A DNA stretch of 64,000 nt from Protopterus annectens (lineage: Eukaryota > Chordata > Ceratodontiformes > Protopteridae): assembly GCF_019279795.1 (NCBI RefSeq), contig NC_056748.1, forward strand, positions 704,853,095 to 704,917,094, given 5' to 3'. Below, piece by piece: positions 23,066-34,844 of this stretch. Under the pieces are notes generated by a model that was given only the letters and a program-made list of their open reading frames with translations, did not search any database and had not been told where the DNA came from. A program made the position numbers and the translations under genes. Every line of letters starts with the position of its first letter. Position 1 is the stretch's first letter.

Positions 23066-25585
23066 TGATGCTACTCAATGCTAGAAGTCTAAATCTCAAA
23101 ATGCACTCACTCAAGGCACTCCTTAAAATGGAGAATATCGATATCTGTGCAGTGACTGAGACCTAGTTCAAGGCTCCAGAGAGCACCCCTGCAGTACCAG
23201 ACTATAACTCATACCACACTTTTCGGCCAAGTAACCTGGACCGGAACACCAAAGGCAGAGGTGTGTCCATATTCATTAAGGATATCCACACCTCCAGGCT
23301 AGTTGCTCAGCATAATGCAGCTGAGGTTATCCAAGTGCAACTAACTCTGGGCAAAACTGCAATCCAAATTGTAGCTTGCTACAGATCACCCACCATGCCC
23401 CAGGATTCCCACTACTCTTTTCTTGATGTACTGGAAAATATTAGGGTTCAACCAAACACCCTAATAATGGGCGATTTCAACTGCCCCACTATTAACTGGG
23501 AAAACTACTCATGTACCAACTCTTTCGCTCAATGCTTTCTGGAATTCATAAACTCCAATGCCCGGGATCAATTTATCCACACCCCCACCAGGGGCAACAA
23601 TATCCTAGATCTAGTCATTACCAATATGAGTGACCGGTGTTTCACACCTGAAGTCAACGCCTCATTGGTCCAATCATGCTTCTTAAGACAGAAGTGGTGA
23701 ACTTCATGACACCCATGCAGATGGACAATACAGTTACGACTACTGAATCCTACACAAATGCACTTTATAAGCACTTACATGAGTGCATGGATCATGCGAT
23801 CCCAAACAGAACCAAGATGCTATCCTCCAAAAAAAGGAAGAGAATCTGGTGGTCCCCTGCCATAAACAAACTATACAACAGAAGGAAGAAACTCTTGCAA
23901 AACAGAGTAAAATCCCACGAGTGGAGGAGCTCCCTGGTCAGCCTCAGTAAGAAGCTGCGATCCCTGATAAAATCCTCCAAAGCTAGTTATGAAAACAAAA
24001 TTGTCACTGATTCTAAAGGCAACCACAAAGCATTCTATAGCTATGTCAAGAATCTCAATGGCAACACTCAGATCTGCTCTGAGTTACAGCACAATGGCAC
24101 TAAATATACAGACCCAACTGATATTGCCAACATCCTGGCAGATAGGCCCAGTGCTAACTTTACCCCCCTCTCACCCCCTAATGAGCCCATCTCTATACCG
24201 GAAGAATGCAAAGTTCCTGTAATCACGGCTGCACAGGTAAAAAAACACACTCTCCAACGCCAGGAACACAGCATCCATGGGAGCAGACAACATCCCAGGC
24301 TGCGTTCTACACGAACTACAGAATGAACTGGCACCTCACCTAAGTACCATGCTCAATCATAGCCTCACCTCAGGCTTTGTGCCTGCTGAATGGCGCACAG
24401 CAATGGTTATCCCACTCCACAAGGGGGGAGCCACCGCGGACCCCAGGAACTACCACCCCATTAGCCAGACGAGCATGGAACTTATAAACAAAGACATTGG
24501 TAATCTCCAAACTCTGGATCCCACCCAGTTCGGGTTTGTAAAAGGCAGATCATGTCTCCTAAACCTGATAGACTTCTTTGAAGCAGTCACCAAAGCCATA
24601 GACAAGGGTAAGGTGGTTCACACAGCCTATCTATATCTTGCCAAGGCTTTCAACACCATCCCCCACTCTGGAATTATAGATAAACTCACTAAACTAGGTA
24701 TAAATCTCAGTGTCACAAGATGGGTTGCCAACTGGCTCACTGACAGATCCCACACTGGGAAAGTAGCAGACTCCAAATCTGACTTCAGACCAGTGACAAG
24801 TGGAGTACCACAGAGTTCAGTCCTGGGTCCTCTCCTGTTTCGTATCTACTTCTCTGAAGTACAGGCTAACACAGAAAGTTTTGGCTAATGAAGTTCACAG
24901 ATGAATGCAAACTAGGAGCCATAATCAAAACTCCTAACGATGTGGACATCCTACAAAAGGGCCTCATTGAGACAGATGCCTGGTATCAAAGCCATGGCCT
25001 CAAACTCAATGCTAAAAAGTGCATTGTCATCCCCTTTGGTAAAAACTCTGTACTCATGAACTACAACATTGGAGGTAATATACTTAACACTGAAAATGTG
25101 ATAAGAGACCTTGGGACACAGGTGGACAGTAGTCTTTCCTTTGATAATCACATTGCCACAGTAGTCAGGAAATCCTTCTACATGGCACACCTCATCACAA
25201 AAGGTTTCTCATCCAGAAAAAAAGAGGCCATTGTTCCCCTCTACTCATCACTCATTAGACCCATTATAGAGTACAACGCCCCTTTTTTGTACCTCACAAG
25301 ACATCTACAACAACTGTAAAGGCCGCAGAAATACCTCACAAAGAGGATTACCGGCCTCAAACAGATGTCCTACGCAGACCATCTCAAAAAACTTCAGCTT
25401 TACTCCGTCACATATCGCCTACTCAGAGGTGATATCTGCCTAACATACAAAGCTATGTCATACCCAGAGCTGTTGGACATGCACCACTTAAAGAAATCCC
25501 AATCCCTCCGAGCTACACACTCTAGGGACCTAAACCTTGTCACCACAATAAACAGAACATGCCGGAGGGATAGATTCTTGCCCTA
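23066..25585 (+). pseudogene. CR1 copy B ORF2: endonuclease and reverse transcriptase, disrupted
   Basis: The frame opens VMLLNARSLNLKMHSL right after ORF1. Endonuclease features are IDICAVTET followed by an in-frame TAG, GVSIFIKDIHTSRLVA, CYRSPTMPQDSHY and MGDFNCPTINWENYS. The SDH box expected near 23670 is lost to a frame shift. The linker has KRKRIWWSPAINKLYNRRKK. RT features are DPTQFGFVKGRSCLLN, LAKAFNTIPHSG (motif A with the catalytic Asp changed to Asn), SGVPQSSVLGPLLFRIYFSE and KFTDECKLG in place of FADD. The C-terminal region runs through SLIRPIIEYNAPFLYLTRHL to NRTCRRDRFLP. Several stops and shifts plus both catalytic changes show it is dead. Confidence 0.85.
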
Positions 25586-25839
25586 GAGACTTCCCATACT
25601 CTGGAATAAACTACCTATCTATATCAAACAAAGCTCCTCATTAGCACTCTTCAAAAAAAATCTTGATGACTGGATGGGAAATAGGAAATTCACCCCGGGG
25701 ATCACCTCTGTGGCTCTGTTTGACAGTGGTACAGGAAAATAATTTTCTTGGGTGGCAAAAGCCAGGGTACCTTTTTTGCTGGGCTTGTATAGGCCCTAGG
25801 GCTGATAGCCTAGTACCTACCTATGAACCTATGAGCAGT

Positions 25840-26446
25840 ATAAAAAAAAAGTGCAAAAAAAATACTTAGAGCCCTTTTGTGTGCTTTCCAGCTCAGGTAG
25901 ACCAGGTAAACACTTACTACCACTGCATGAATGATCCCAGTCCTCCTAATATAAAAGCACAATAAAGGAATGTCCAACGTGAAATGCTACCACAAACAAA
26001 CTTAAAAGATACAAAATGCTACCACAAACAAAGTTAAAGATACAGATACAACAGTGTACTTTAAACAGCTTATAAAAGTGTGATTATTCAGTAAAAGTAT
26101 TTCACTTTGTATAAATGAGCCAAGGGACACAGCTGTCCAGAATTTATAAAGGCGCTAAAAGGAAAATAAGCTGATTAATAAGCCCTCCAGCCAATAAAAC
26201 TACATTCAGATATCTCAAGTGTTTACCCGACCTAAACAGATCAGGCTACCTCCCAGTGCACTAGATGGAAAATTCACTGACCTCTTGATGTAAAAACAAG
26301 TGCTTGCTAGAGTGTAAACATAAACTACCTTATCCAACAGCTAGCTAGAGAATGAATTCAAAGCAAGTAAATCTATAGAACAGACAATGAGAGGCAAAAT
26401 GCACTTTTTCAATATAAGCACAAGGAAAGCCAAATAAATGATTCAG
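25840..26446. other. Unclassified A-rich sequence between CR1 copies B and C
   Basis: No ORF. It holds a partial local duplication (CAAACAAAGTTAAAGATAC versus CAAACTTAAAAGATAC near 25995-26040) and faint resemblance to 21.7-21.83 kb. No known family recognised. Confidence 0.35.
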
Positions 26447-27010
26447 GAGAGACTTCCCATACTCTGGAATAGATGGTAAAACAAAACTTCGGACTCACCA
26501 CGATAGTTAATTAAAATAGTAGACTTTAATAAACAAAAGGTAAGCGCTTTCGCGTATTTAAAAATACGCTTCTTCAGACCATAACATCAAACTGAAACTG
26601 TATGCTTATATATAGTCAAGTTCCCACTTCATTACTACAATTAAATAATTAAATAATTAAACAATCAATCAATTGGCCATTTGCAAGAGTAACGTGCAAT
26701 GCTTAGTTCCTATAGCAGAGCATGCTTTTCCAGCTAGTATACAATAGATGAGTACACTCATTTGGATCCATACTCTGGAATAGATTGCCCATACATGTCA
26801 AGCAGAGCACCTCCTTGGCCCTCTTCAAAAGGAACCTTGACGATTGGATGGGAGATAGGAAATTCACCCAGGGGATCATGTCAGTAGCCCTGCTAGACAG
26901 GGGTCCAGGCAAGTAAATATTGTGGGAACAAATATCCAGGGAATTGTTTGTCTAGGCTTGTATAGGTCCTAGGGCCGATAGCCTAGTACCAACCTATGAA
27001 CCTATGAACA
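26447..27010 (+). mobile_element. CR1 LINE copy C, 3' end fragment split by an insertion
   Basis: GAGACTTCCCATACTCTGGA (26447 on) and ATTGCCCATACATGTCAAGC (from about 26783) match the end of ORF2 of copy B. The terminus TAGCCTAGTACCAACCTATG, AACCTATGAAC lies near 27006. Between the two parts is the 26475-26767 insertion. Confidence 0.85.
26475..26767 (-). mobile_element. Penelope-like element fragment with hammerhead-like motif
   Basis: An 18-bp direct repeat, CCATACTCTGGAATAGAT, sits at 26457-26474 and 26768-26785, on both sides of a 293-bp insert in CR1 copy C. On the minus strand the insert reads TCTGAAGAAGCGTATTTTTA then AATACGCGAAAGCGCTTACC. This is a CUGANGA box, a hairpin (GCGTATTT/AAATACGC) and GAAA followed by the palindrome AAGCGCTT. 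That order matches minimal hammerhead ribozymes known from Penelope-like elements. One extra A between the first box and stem II departs from the ideal core. The assignment to Penelope rests on this motif, not on any RT sequence. Confidence 0.55.
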
Positions 27011-27187
27011 GCAGCGTAGAAATGGAGGAGCTTATTAAACTCAATCTACAGTAGGGGTGGGCAGTGTAAAATCACCAAGTTTAAAAAGCAGATCAACAAA
27101 GGGGAGCGTGGGTGGGAAAAACTACCTGGGAATCACCAGCAGTGCTTTAGTTTATGCAGGCTTGAAATCTTTTCAGAAAAAGCCCCA

Positions 27188-28877
27188 TAGCTATTCTCTC
27201 TCCACTCTTCAAAATACTGGAGAGATGCATATACTCTCAGGTCTCAGACTACCTCCTTACTAACAACCTCCTTTCCAGTACTCAGCATGGTTTCCGACCA
27301 AACCATAGCACCACCACTGCCTTAATCTCCTTTACTAAGACTATCCTTCAGCATAAAAACAATGGCTATCTCTATCTAAAGCATTTGATATGGTCCCACA
27401 CAAAGAACTTATCTCTGTCCTCAATAATCTATCCTTCTCACGATCAGTCACCAACTGGTTTCAGAGTTACCTGTCTGACCGCCAACAATCCGTTGTATGG
27501 CAGAATGACATATCTCCCCAACTACCTGTCTCCATATGGGTTCCCCAAGGATCCATCCTTGAACCCCTACTCTTCTCTGTTTACACCAATAATCTAGCCT
27601 CTGCCACCAAACATGGCACACTCATACAATACGCAGATGACTCAAACATCATGTGCTCAGCCCAGTCCCTACCCAAACTGCAAAAAGTCACACAGGAAGC
27701 CTTTTCCTCTGTTGAAACTTGGTTATCCGATGCCCAATTAATACTCAACCCAAACAAAACTAAACTACTCATCTTCCAACCCACCAAACATACTAAAAAC
27801 AACTCTCACTTTAATATCACAGCAAAAGACAACACCACTATATACCCAACTGAGCACACCAAATTGCTAGGAGTGGAAATAGACAATAAATTAAAATTTG
27901 ACATTCACATATCCATGACCATAAAAAAAGTCCACAAAAAACTAGGAGAGTTGTACAGAAATAAGCAATTTCTCACCAAAGCAGCAAAGATTTCAATAGC
28001 AAATTCCCACCTTATTTCCACCCTACTTTATGCCTTTCCAATATATACCAACCTTCCTAAGGCAATGCGATCTAAACAAGCTAGAGACCTGCTACAACAA
28101 AATCGCCAAATTCGCCACAGGGGCATCCTACCGTAGTCACCACTGTCTCTCACTTGCTGAACTAGGCTGGCTTGAACTCGCTCACCTCCTTCAGTGGTAT
28201 CAACTCTCACTCACCCACAAACTAGTAAACCATCCACTAAATGTCCCATCCCTCCAGAATCTACTCCAACCCTATCGCACCACCAGACCACTAAGATCCA
28301 GCAACAAAAATCATTTGCAGATCACTAAAGCCAATAACTCTGCTGGTGAATCACTATTCTCTTTCACCGTAGCCAAATTATGGAACTCCCTTCCACCCAC
28401 AATTACCTCCGTACCATCATGCACCCACTTCAAAACTTTACTAAAAGCGCACCTAAAAACATGCTAGCTATGCCCTTGCAACTCCCACTCTAATATCACG
28501 CACCCCATCCAACCACTACCTTTCTTTCCACTCCACTAACTACCTTGATTATAGCAAGCTCAGATGCTCATAAGCCTAGTACTTATTATACAGCAGGAAC
28601 TTCTCATTGTAACATTTGTTAATGTCTGTTATGTACTTCACAGATAAAGATTCTAGTTGTCTACTGATGAACTATGTTCTTCATCTGTAAATATGTTGTA
28701 AGTAATTGCTATGTTAAATTGTTAATCGCTATGTAATCCAATGTAACTACTGTCTGTTTATTTTAACTGTGGAGCTTTTCTCTCCGGGCCTCTGCTGAAA
28801 ATGGACCTACGTCCAGTCAGACACCCCTGGTCAACAAATTTAAATAAACTAAATAAATAAATAATAAATAAAAAGGC
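27188..28877 (+). mobile_element. L2-like LINE copy L4, 5'-truncated, with target-site duplication
   Basis: It begins in the RT and runs through a 3' UTR to TGTGGAGCTTTTCTCTCCGG, GCCTCTGCTGAAAATGGACC and GGTCAACAAATTTAAATAAA, ending in AAATAAATAATAAATAAAAA. AAAGCCCCA occurs at 27179-27187 and 28878-28886, a 9-bp target-site duplication. The flanks join into a sequence resembling 29.10-29.20 kb, which acts as a paralogous empty site. Confidence 0.85.
27270..28467 (+). pseudogene. L2-like LINE reverse transcriptase, 5'-truncated
   Basis: Starts within the RT at LTNNLLSSTQHGFRPNHSTT, a fingers motif shared by jockey/CR1/L2 RTs. Motif A (SKAFDMVPHKELISVLNNLS) is followed by NWFQSYLSDRQQSVVWQNDI, VPQGSILEPLLFSVYTNNLA (motif B region) and IQYADDSNIMCS (motif C, catalytic Asp pair intact). 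LLGVEIDNKLKFDIHI is next. A frame shift near 28070 separates the C-terminal part (CYNKIAKFATGASYRSHHC to FKTLLKAHLKTC). Motif A lies in a different frame from upstream sequence because of a small indel near 27375. The enzyme would prime reverse transcription from the LINE 3' end, and the same 3' tail occurs on several SINEs in this window. Confidence 0.8.
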
Positions 28878-29289
28878 AAAGCCCCAAAATTCACTGTTTA
28901 AGTATCACTCAAGAAACAATTTAACAAATAAAAAAATGTGAAATGTGCAGTCTAGATAATTTAAGTGTCTATCTCTGACATAGAAAAAAAAAACACCAGA
29001 CCAAGCAAATTTACAGAAAACAAAAGAAAGCAGGTAAAACAGAAAGCAGCTGTATCACTCACAGACAAAAAGATAAAGATTCACTTTCCACACCCGGCAG
29101 GTAATCGCCAGCAGTGCTATAGTTTATGCAGCCTTGAAATCTTTTTAGAAAAAGATAACGCCTCAGAAATTCACTGTGTATTTAATTAGTGCTAAGAGTT
29201 TAGTAGCATTAGGATCAACTAAAGATATAGCTGCATGATCAGATTTGGGAATTGTGTTTAAAAAATAAAAAAGACTATACGTCATATTT

Positions 29290-30040
29290 GCCTTTTTAGG
29301 GGTAGCTGGCTATCAGGAACATTGCAGGCAGTAGCACACACATCCTCTAAAACAGACAGAACAGGAGGAATGGGTGTAGGTTCTGGAAATTCCTTATGTA
29401 ACAATTCATAGTATTTTCTGAGGGACTGAGAAACCTTAGTATTCACCCGTTAAAATAACTGCCACATTGTAGCAATAGTCTCAGAGAAAGAGACCCCCTC
29501 AAGGAGAGTAGAAACAGAGCTCTTCTCTGAGTCTGAATCAGAAATCTGTGGTAAAACCCTGTATCTGTCTCTTCATCTTCCTGTTCAGATTCAGAATCTT
29601 GAACGTCTCCAGGAAAAGAGGTATCCCTCTTTCATTATAAGAAGGTTCAATAGCCTGAATTAAACCATGAGCCACACAGTAAACTATTCCTGAGGAAATA
29701 GGAGGAGTAGACACATGCTTAGTTTTTTGTTTCTTTTTGACAGGAGAAATGGGGCCAACCATGTTACTAATGGGAGCCAGCTTTCACAGGTATGGACACA
29801 GCATTCTGACATAACAGGGAAGCTTTTCCTATTCCTTCTCTCAGGATTGACAAGACTGGCTCTCCCTTGTCCATTGAGTGGATCCCAAAAGCCACAGAGG
29901 GCAATGCTAGTCCCCTCTCCACAGCTATACCAGAGTGATCCAGGGTAAAAGATGAGTAGCCTGAGTTATAACAAATGGCCACAGCAGAGTCACCCACCCG
30001 TGGGTGAGGCAAATTTCTACCTTTCCATGCTGGCAAAGGC
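29290..30040 (-). pseudogene. Possible retroelement gag-like relic
   Basis: The minus strand shows coding-like segments in shifting frames. In 5' to 3' order these are MPAWKGRNLPHPRVGDSAVA, GYSSFTLDHSGIAVERGLAL and SVAFGIHSMDKGEPVLSILR (29767-30036), and VGPISPVKKKQKTKHVSTPP (29538-29762). An acidic tract DVQDSESEQEDEETDTG follows, then SDSEKSSVSTLLEGVSFSET and VNTKVSQSLRKYYELLHKEF with FPEPTPIPP. Acidic serine-rich and basic patches plus a helical Lys/Tyr segment resemble gag proteins of DIRS-like or LTR retroelements. No zinc knuckle, RT or recombinase is visible. The family assignment is a guess; only the coding appearance is seen directly. Confidence 0.3.
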
Positions 30041-31560
30041 TGATTGCTTAACTTTTTCTTTTTGTAACTATGGGACCAGTAGGTGGTTCCATGGTTAAGC
30101 CGAAAATGGTGCCTTTTTCCCAGGGAAGATAAGCAGCAAATGCCCGTGAAAAATACAAGTCTTTAAAAGTTACTTTTTCACAAAAAACACAGCAAAAAGC
30201 ACTTTAAAACACTTTGCCAGACCCCAAAAAGTAAAATAAACAATTTCTCCACAGAAAAAAGATGATTTTTAGCTACTTTACACAACTTCTAAGGCGAGAG
30301 GAAAAAAGGGGTACTCCTATTAAAAGTACATTACAATCTTGTGACAGCCCATTAAAAGACAAAACTCCTAACTTTAAAATAACTTTCTTGAAGAGGAAAG
30401 TGATAAAACAGACACAATATTTAGAAAATGGGAGATTTTCCCCAAAGAGAAGTTATCTGTCCAGCATAGGAACAGCACCAAGAAAACCACTGATCCTTGA
30501 AAGCCTTAAAGGAGTATACTTTTTGGCGGCAGTAAAGGTCTGAAGGGCTTCGTACCCAAACTTGAATTTCAGTCAGCTCAACCTGCTTGAGAGTTTGGGT
30601 ACATGGAAGGTGATCTGAAGCTTTGGAAGCTAGCCAGCTGTTATAACCTTGACAGGATATAACCCATAATAGCTAAGGCTACTGAAGCAGTGATCAATAT
30701 GAGGAACTGGTTATGTCAGTGAAGCTCCTTACGGGACAGTAGGTCTTAAGCTTGTTGAATTTAAGAACCCAGGCCACTCATCACACAGGAGGACTTTGTG
30801 CCAGTTGTTGAGAAGATTACCTTAACGACTAATGCAGAGCAAAACATCTTTCTGTTTTTTATGCAGAATAAAAATGTCTTTCTTTCTTGTACATTCACAC
30901 CTGCCTTTGAATTAAAGTGCTTGGCCTTAGAGACTGTAGATGCTGTACTTAAGAGGGTACCACCAACTAATTTCACAATTCTTTTGGGAAACGTTCATGC
31001 TTATCTGAAAAATGACAGTGAAACTGGGAGAGACTTAATTGGTGGAGCACTTGCCTGGTACATATCTACGTATTAAAATTTTTTGGGTTGTCTGCGGCAG
31101 TCATGGATTCTCCATAACAAAAAAAAATATTCAAACAGTCATAAACATAAATGTACTTGCCACCAGAGCAGCTTAGGCCAGAGGATGATGATGAAATCTA
31201 CAGTCAGTTTCTTCCAGTTTGAGGCCATATATATTTGGATGTTGGCTGAGGAAATGTGTTATCTGTCAAAAAATCCTGACTTGGTGGTGAGTTAAGTGAG
31301 GAGGCTGAGGCAGTGAGTGGGCAAACCTGGGACACCCAGCCTCATAATAAACTCAGCACAGGAATATTTATAAATCTTCTGACTGGATGAATTCAAATCT
31401 CACCTGCAGAAATGCTTCTTTTGACAATGCAAGAAGTTTTGGGACATTGGCAGAAGGAGACTGGACCATATCTGAAGTGCATTCAGCACTCTACCTCTTC
31501 TCCGTTCTTGTTTCCCTCTCACAGTGTCTCTACCTATCTGATATGTCCACTTGAATTCAA
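30041..31560. other. No recognised gene; small inverted repeat at 30552-30602
   Basis: GTACCCAAACT (30552-30562) and AGTTTGGGTAC (30592-30602) form an 11-bp perfect stem with a 29-nt loop. The rest is A-rich without a recognised family. Confidence 0.4.
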
Positions 31561-31599
31561 TTCCATGGTTTCATGGCTTTTATAGATCCAGAAAATAGT

Positions 31600-32000
31600 T
31601 AGTCCATACACACTATCATTTATGACTCCCCCCTTGCATTCTGCTCAGGACAACTCATTCACATCCCCCTGTCATGATTTTGTAAACTTGCATCTCCATT
31701 GCTTCTGGTCTCTTACATAACAAACTTTGTGTCTTCTAGTTTCTGGCTATATCTTTTATCACAGACATAAAAAAAATTGCACGCACTAGTGGCATTGGAA
31801 CCCCATATTTTTGTACTACTACTGACACTATATATTCCTGGCATAAGGTCATTTTCCTTCTCCAAGTCCACAAAACATATATAGGCAAATCCCCTTGACC
31901 CCTCCAGTATTTGGGCAAGAACAAAGAAATGATGACCTGTTTCACGGCTAGGATGAAATCTCAGATGTTACTCCTAAATCAAATAACTGTTATGATTATA
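31600..32000 (-). pseudogene. Old RT fragment, RTE-like
   Basis: The minus-strand frame near 31880 reads FAYICFVDLEKEN, close to the FVDLEKAFD motif A of RTE-type RTs. A neighbouring frame reads QKYGVPMPLVRAIFFM, resembling the segment that follows motif A in such RTs. Stops and shifts are frequent, so this is an ancient relic; boundaries are uncertain. Confidence 0.4.
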
Positions 32001-32578
32001 TTAATAAGCTTACAGCCTTGCCACTACACTTTTTTAAAATGTTACCCAGATACATTCATTTTCACTATATTTTGGACAAATATGGATATTAAAGTTGCAC
32101 TGATTAAATAGTATTAGTACTATGTGTGTCTCCTCAGGTCTGTATGACATCATATTGTACACATAACATGAAGTTGTCCAAGAAGGGCATAGAGGAAGTA
32201 TGTCATGATAGTCAACAGTCACTGTGTGTTATGGCAAAGTAATTGCTTCTGAGCAAGTATTCAAACCATTGCTGTTTGCCTTCCTAATTCAGAAAAATCT
32301 CATATGACTTCTAATGTGAAGTTTCTAACAGTCTCACCTAAAATTTCCTTCTGTCTGTCCATCTCTCTTTTTCTCCATCTGCCTGTCTATCTATCCACCC
32401 CTCCATGCATCTATCCATTTTTGGTATCTATGCCGTCCAGTTCACGGCCATGGAACATTGGATCCTGTCCCAGGAAGCTGAGAGAATAAGGCAGAAAACA
32501 TTCCTGAATGGAATACCAGATCATTGTATGGCAAAAGTAAACACAAATGTGCACATGCACATAAACACTCACTCACAC

Positions 32579-32581
32579 ACA

Positions 32582-32657
<76 letters not shown>

Positions 32658-32670
32658 CACACACACACAC
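32579..32670. repeat. (CA)n microsatellite
   Basis: About 40 CA units with one GG interruption near 32656. Thr-His ORFs through it are artefacts. Confidence 0.97.
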
Positions 32671-32714
32671 CTACCTCTATGGCCATTTTCAGCATCAACC
32701 TTTCATTGCAGACT

Positions 32715-34580
32715 TATAAGTTCATAGGCAGGTATATATGTATCTGCTAGGCTAATAACCACAAGGGCCTTTATAAGCCTAGCCTTGTAACCAAATCTCA
32801 TTGCATCCCCTTATAACATGGGCATCTTAACTGAGGGGTTATTTGTGTTAGAAGGTTGCTAAAACATTATGTGGGGGTATGTTAGTTAGGGAAAGTTTAC
32901 TGTCTGCCTATGTCTATAAGAGTCATGGGGGCCATCCTGGAGGTGAATTTATGATTATCTATCCAGTGGTCAAGGTTACATTTTAATAGGGTTAGGGATG
33001 GTCTATGCTTCACATGGCTTGGTAGCCTATTCCAGAATATGGACATCCTTTGATTCACATATCTGTCCTATCAGCATGTTCTATTTATGTTGCAAGCAAT
33101 GTTCAGATTCCTTGATCTAGTGTTTCTGGTGCTGCTCATTTTGTGGATGTGCAAAACCTCCATCATTGCTGGACCTAAGGATGCTTTATATGCCAAACAC
33201 AGATCACCTCTCAACAATCTGTAGGAGACTGATTATAGAGACAGGCCTCTAAGGAGATCTGTATAGGACAGTGTGATAATACCCTGAATTCTCTTGGTAT
33301 GGAACTTCTATGGGTGTTCCAAGTGTTGCATATGCCTAGCCAGGTACATGTTGATGGGGGCATTGCACTCAGTGATTGGTCTGATAAGGGATGAGTAGAG
33401 TGGTACTATACCTTCCTTAGACATGGATGACATACCCTTACTTATAAGTTGAACAACACAGAATGATTTTTTTACTACCTTGGATATGTGTTGGTCAAAG
33501 GCCAGATTACCATCTACATATGTACCCAGATCTCTAACTACTGGGTCAACTCTTAGGGGTGTCTTATCAATGAAGCAATTTGTCTGCGTAGATATTTTCC
33601 CGGAAGGCACTATAATGCACTTTTTTTTGCACTGAGTTTTAATCTGTGGTCTTGGCACCAGTCATTTGTCTGTTTTAGACCCTCTTACAGGATGTTAGTG
33701 TCAATGGGAGAATTTATGATAGCTCACAATATGCAGTCATCTGCAAACTTGGGGATCCAGAAGCCTTGGACATTAGCATAGATCACAAGAAGTATATACC
33801 AATCAAGAGTGGGCACAGCATTGACCCTGTGCCACTCAACTGGTGACCTGCCTCTTCATGGACATTATCTCACAAATTCTGATGTCTTCAGTCCAAGCTG
33901 TGAGCCAGCTGGCAATCCAGCAAGTTGTGTAGAGATTTATGGCTAGTTCAGTGAGTTTGCCATAATACCCGAGTGTGGTATTATGTTGAATGCCTTAGCC
34001 ACTTTTCGGTAAGTGGTATGCACCATTTTCCCTTCATCCATTGATGTGATTACCTTCTCAAAGAAGTCTAGCAGGTTAAGTACGCATGACATTCCCTTGA
34101 CAAAACAAAACTGGGATGGATCAAGTGTCTGTAGGTTGCTAATGTCTTTCTTGATCATTTCCATGATACTTTGTTCCATGGCTTTGCATTTTAGGCTAAT
34201 CAGTCTAATAGGTCTGTAGTTTCAGGGGTCAGTTCATGGCCCACCCTTGTGAAGGGCAATAACCATTGCTACATAGCCTGTTCTGAGGCTGTAGTTGAAA
34301 ATTGTCTCAAGTGCTCTTGATAGGTCATGTCTCAAGACTATTTAAGAGGGAATCTGGTACATTGTTGGACCCCATTTAGGCTGTGCTTTTAGCCTTAGTG
34401 AGCACTGCTTTGACCTGCTCCCTACCTATAGTTGTGGAGGGTAGTTATGCTGGTAGGGATTTCACAATAGGTGGTAGGGGGAGTGGATGGTAAAGTCTGA
34501 GCTAAATTTGTCAGCCATCAGATTTGCTATGTCACTCTATTCAGTGAAGGTGGTGCCATTTGCTACCACTTATAACTTAA
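32715..34580 (-). mobile_element. CR1 LINE copy D, 5'-truncated
   Basis: The 3' end is AAGTTCATAGGCAGGTATAT near 32718. Antisense RT segments include NLQTLDPSQFCFVKGMSCVL, VAKAFNIIPHSG (33943-34179) and SLIRPITECNAPINMYLARH (33308-33658). The 5' truncation lies in the linker/RT N-terminus at about 34575. SINE 2 abuts it. Many indels show it is old. Confidence 0.85.
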
Positions 34581-34584
34581 TATA

Positions 34585-34840
34585 TATATTTGATTTATTT
34601 AACATTTGTTTACCAGAAATGTCCAACTTGGAATGAGTCAATTTTCAGCAGAGGCCCAGGAAGAAATGCTCCAGACACATCTTTGCAACATGGGAGGAAA
34701 CCGGAGCACCCAGAGGAAGCCCACACAAATGCAGGTAGGACATGCAGACTCCACACAGAAGGCACCCCAGCCAATAATCAAACCAGAGAATCTCTTGCTA
34801 TGAAGTGACGATGTTAACCAATGCACCACTTCACCGTTGA
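34585..34840 (-). mobile_element. V-SINE-like SINE with L2-like LINE tail (SINE 2)
   Basis: Closely similar to SINE 1. The minus-strand head has CACTTCATAGCAAGAGATTC and GGTTTGATTATTGG. The body has TGTGGGCTTCCTCTGGGTGC and TCCGGTTTCCTCCCATGTTG (V-SINE core). The tail reads GGGCCTCTGCTGAAAATTGA, then GGTAAACAAATGTTAAATAA. That tail corresponds closely to the 3' end of the L2-like LINE at 28.8 kb. Confidence 0.8.
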
Positions 34841-34844
34841 GTTC

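Larger units (their letters stand above)
22045..25835 (+). mobile_element. CR1 LINE copy B, nearly full length
   Basis: It carries ORF1 (22082-23038), ORF2 (about 23066-25585, broken) and a 3' UTR. The terminus reads GGGCTGATAGCCTAGTACCT, then ACCTATGAACCTATGAGC; the repeated octamer CCTATGAA is the CR1-type 3' end. No clear target-site duplication was found, as is usual for CR1. Copies A, C-H match parts of it, and it is the best local reference for the family. Confidence 0.9.
27010..29290. repeat. Unclassified repeat, two partial copies around LINE copy L4
   Basis: GGGAATCACCAGCAGTGCTT, then TAGTTTATGCAGGCTTGAAA and TCTTTTCAGAAAAAG (27128-27182), recur at 29101-29155 with few changes. The sequence after the LINE (CCCCAAAATTCACTGTTTAA) aligns with CCTCAGAAATTCACTGTGTA just beyond the second copy. 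The family is not recognised. Confidence 0.6.
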
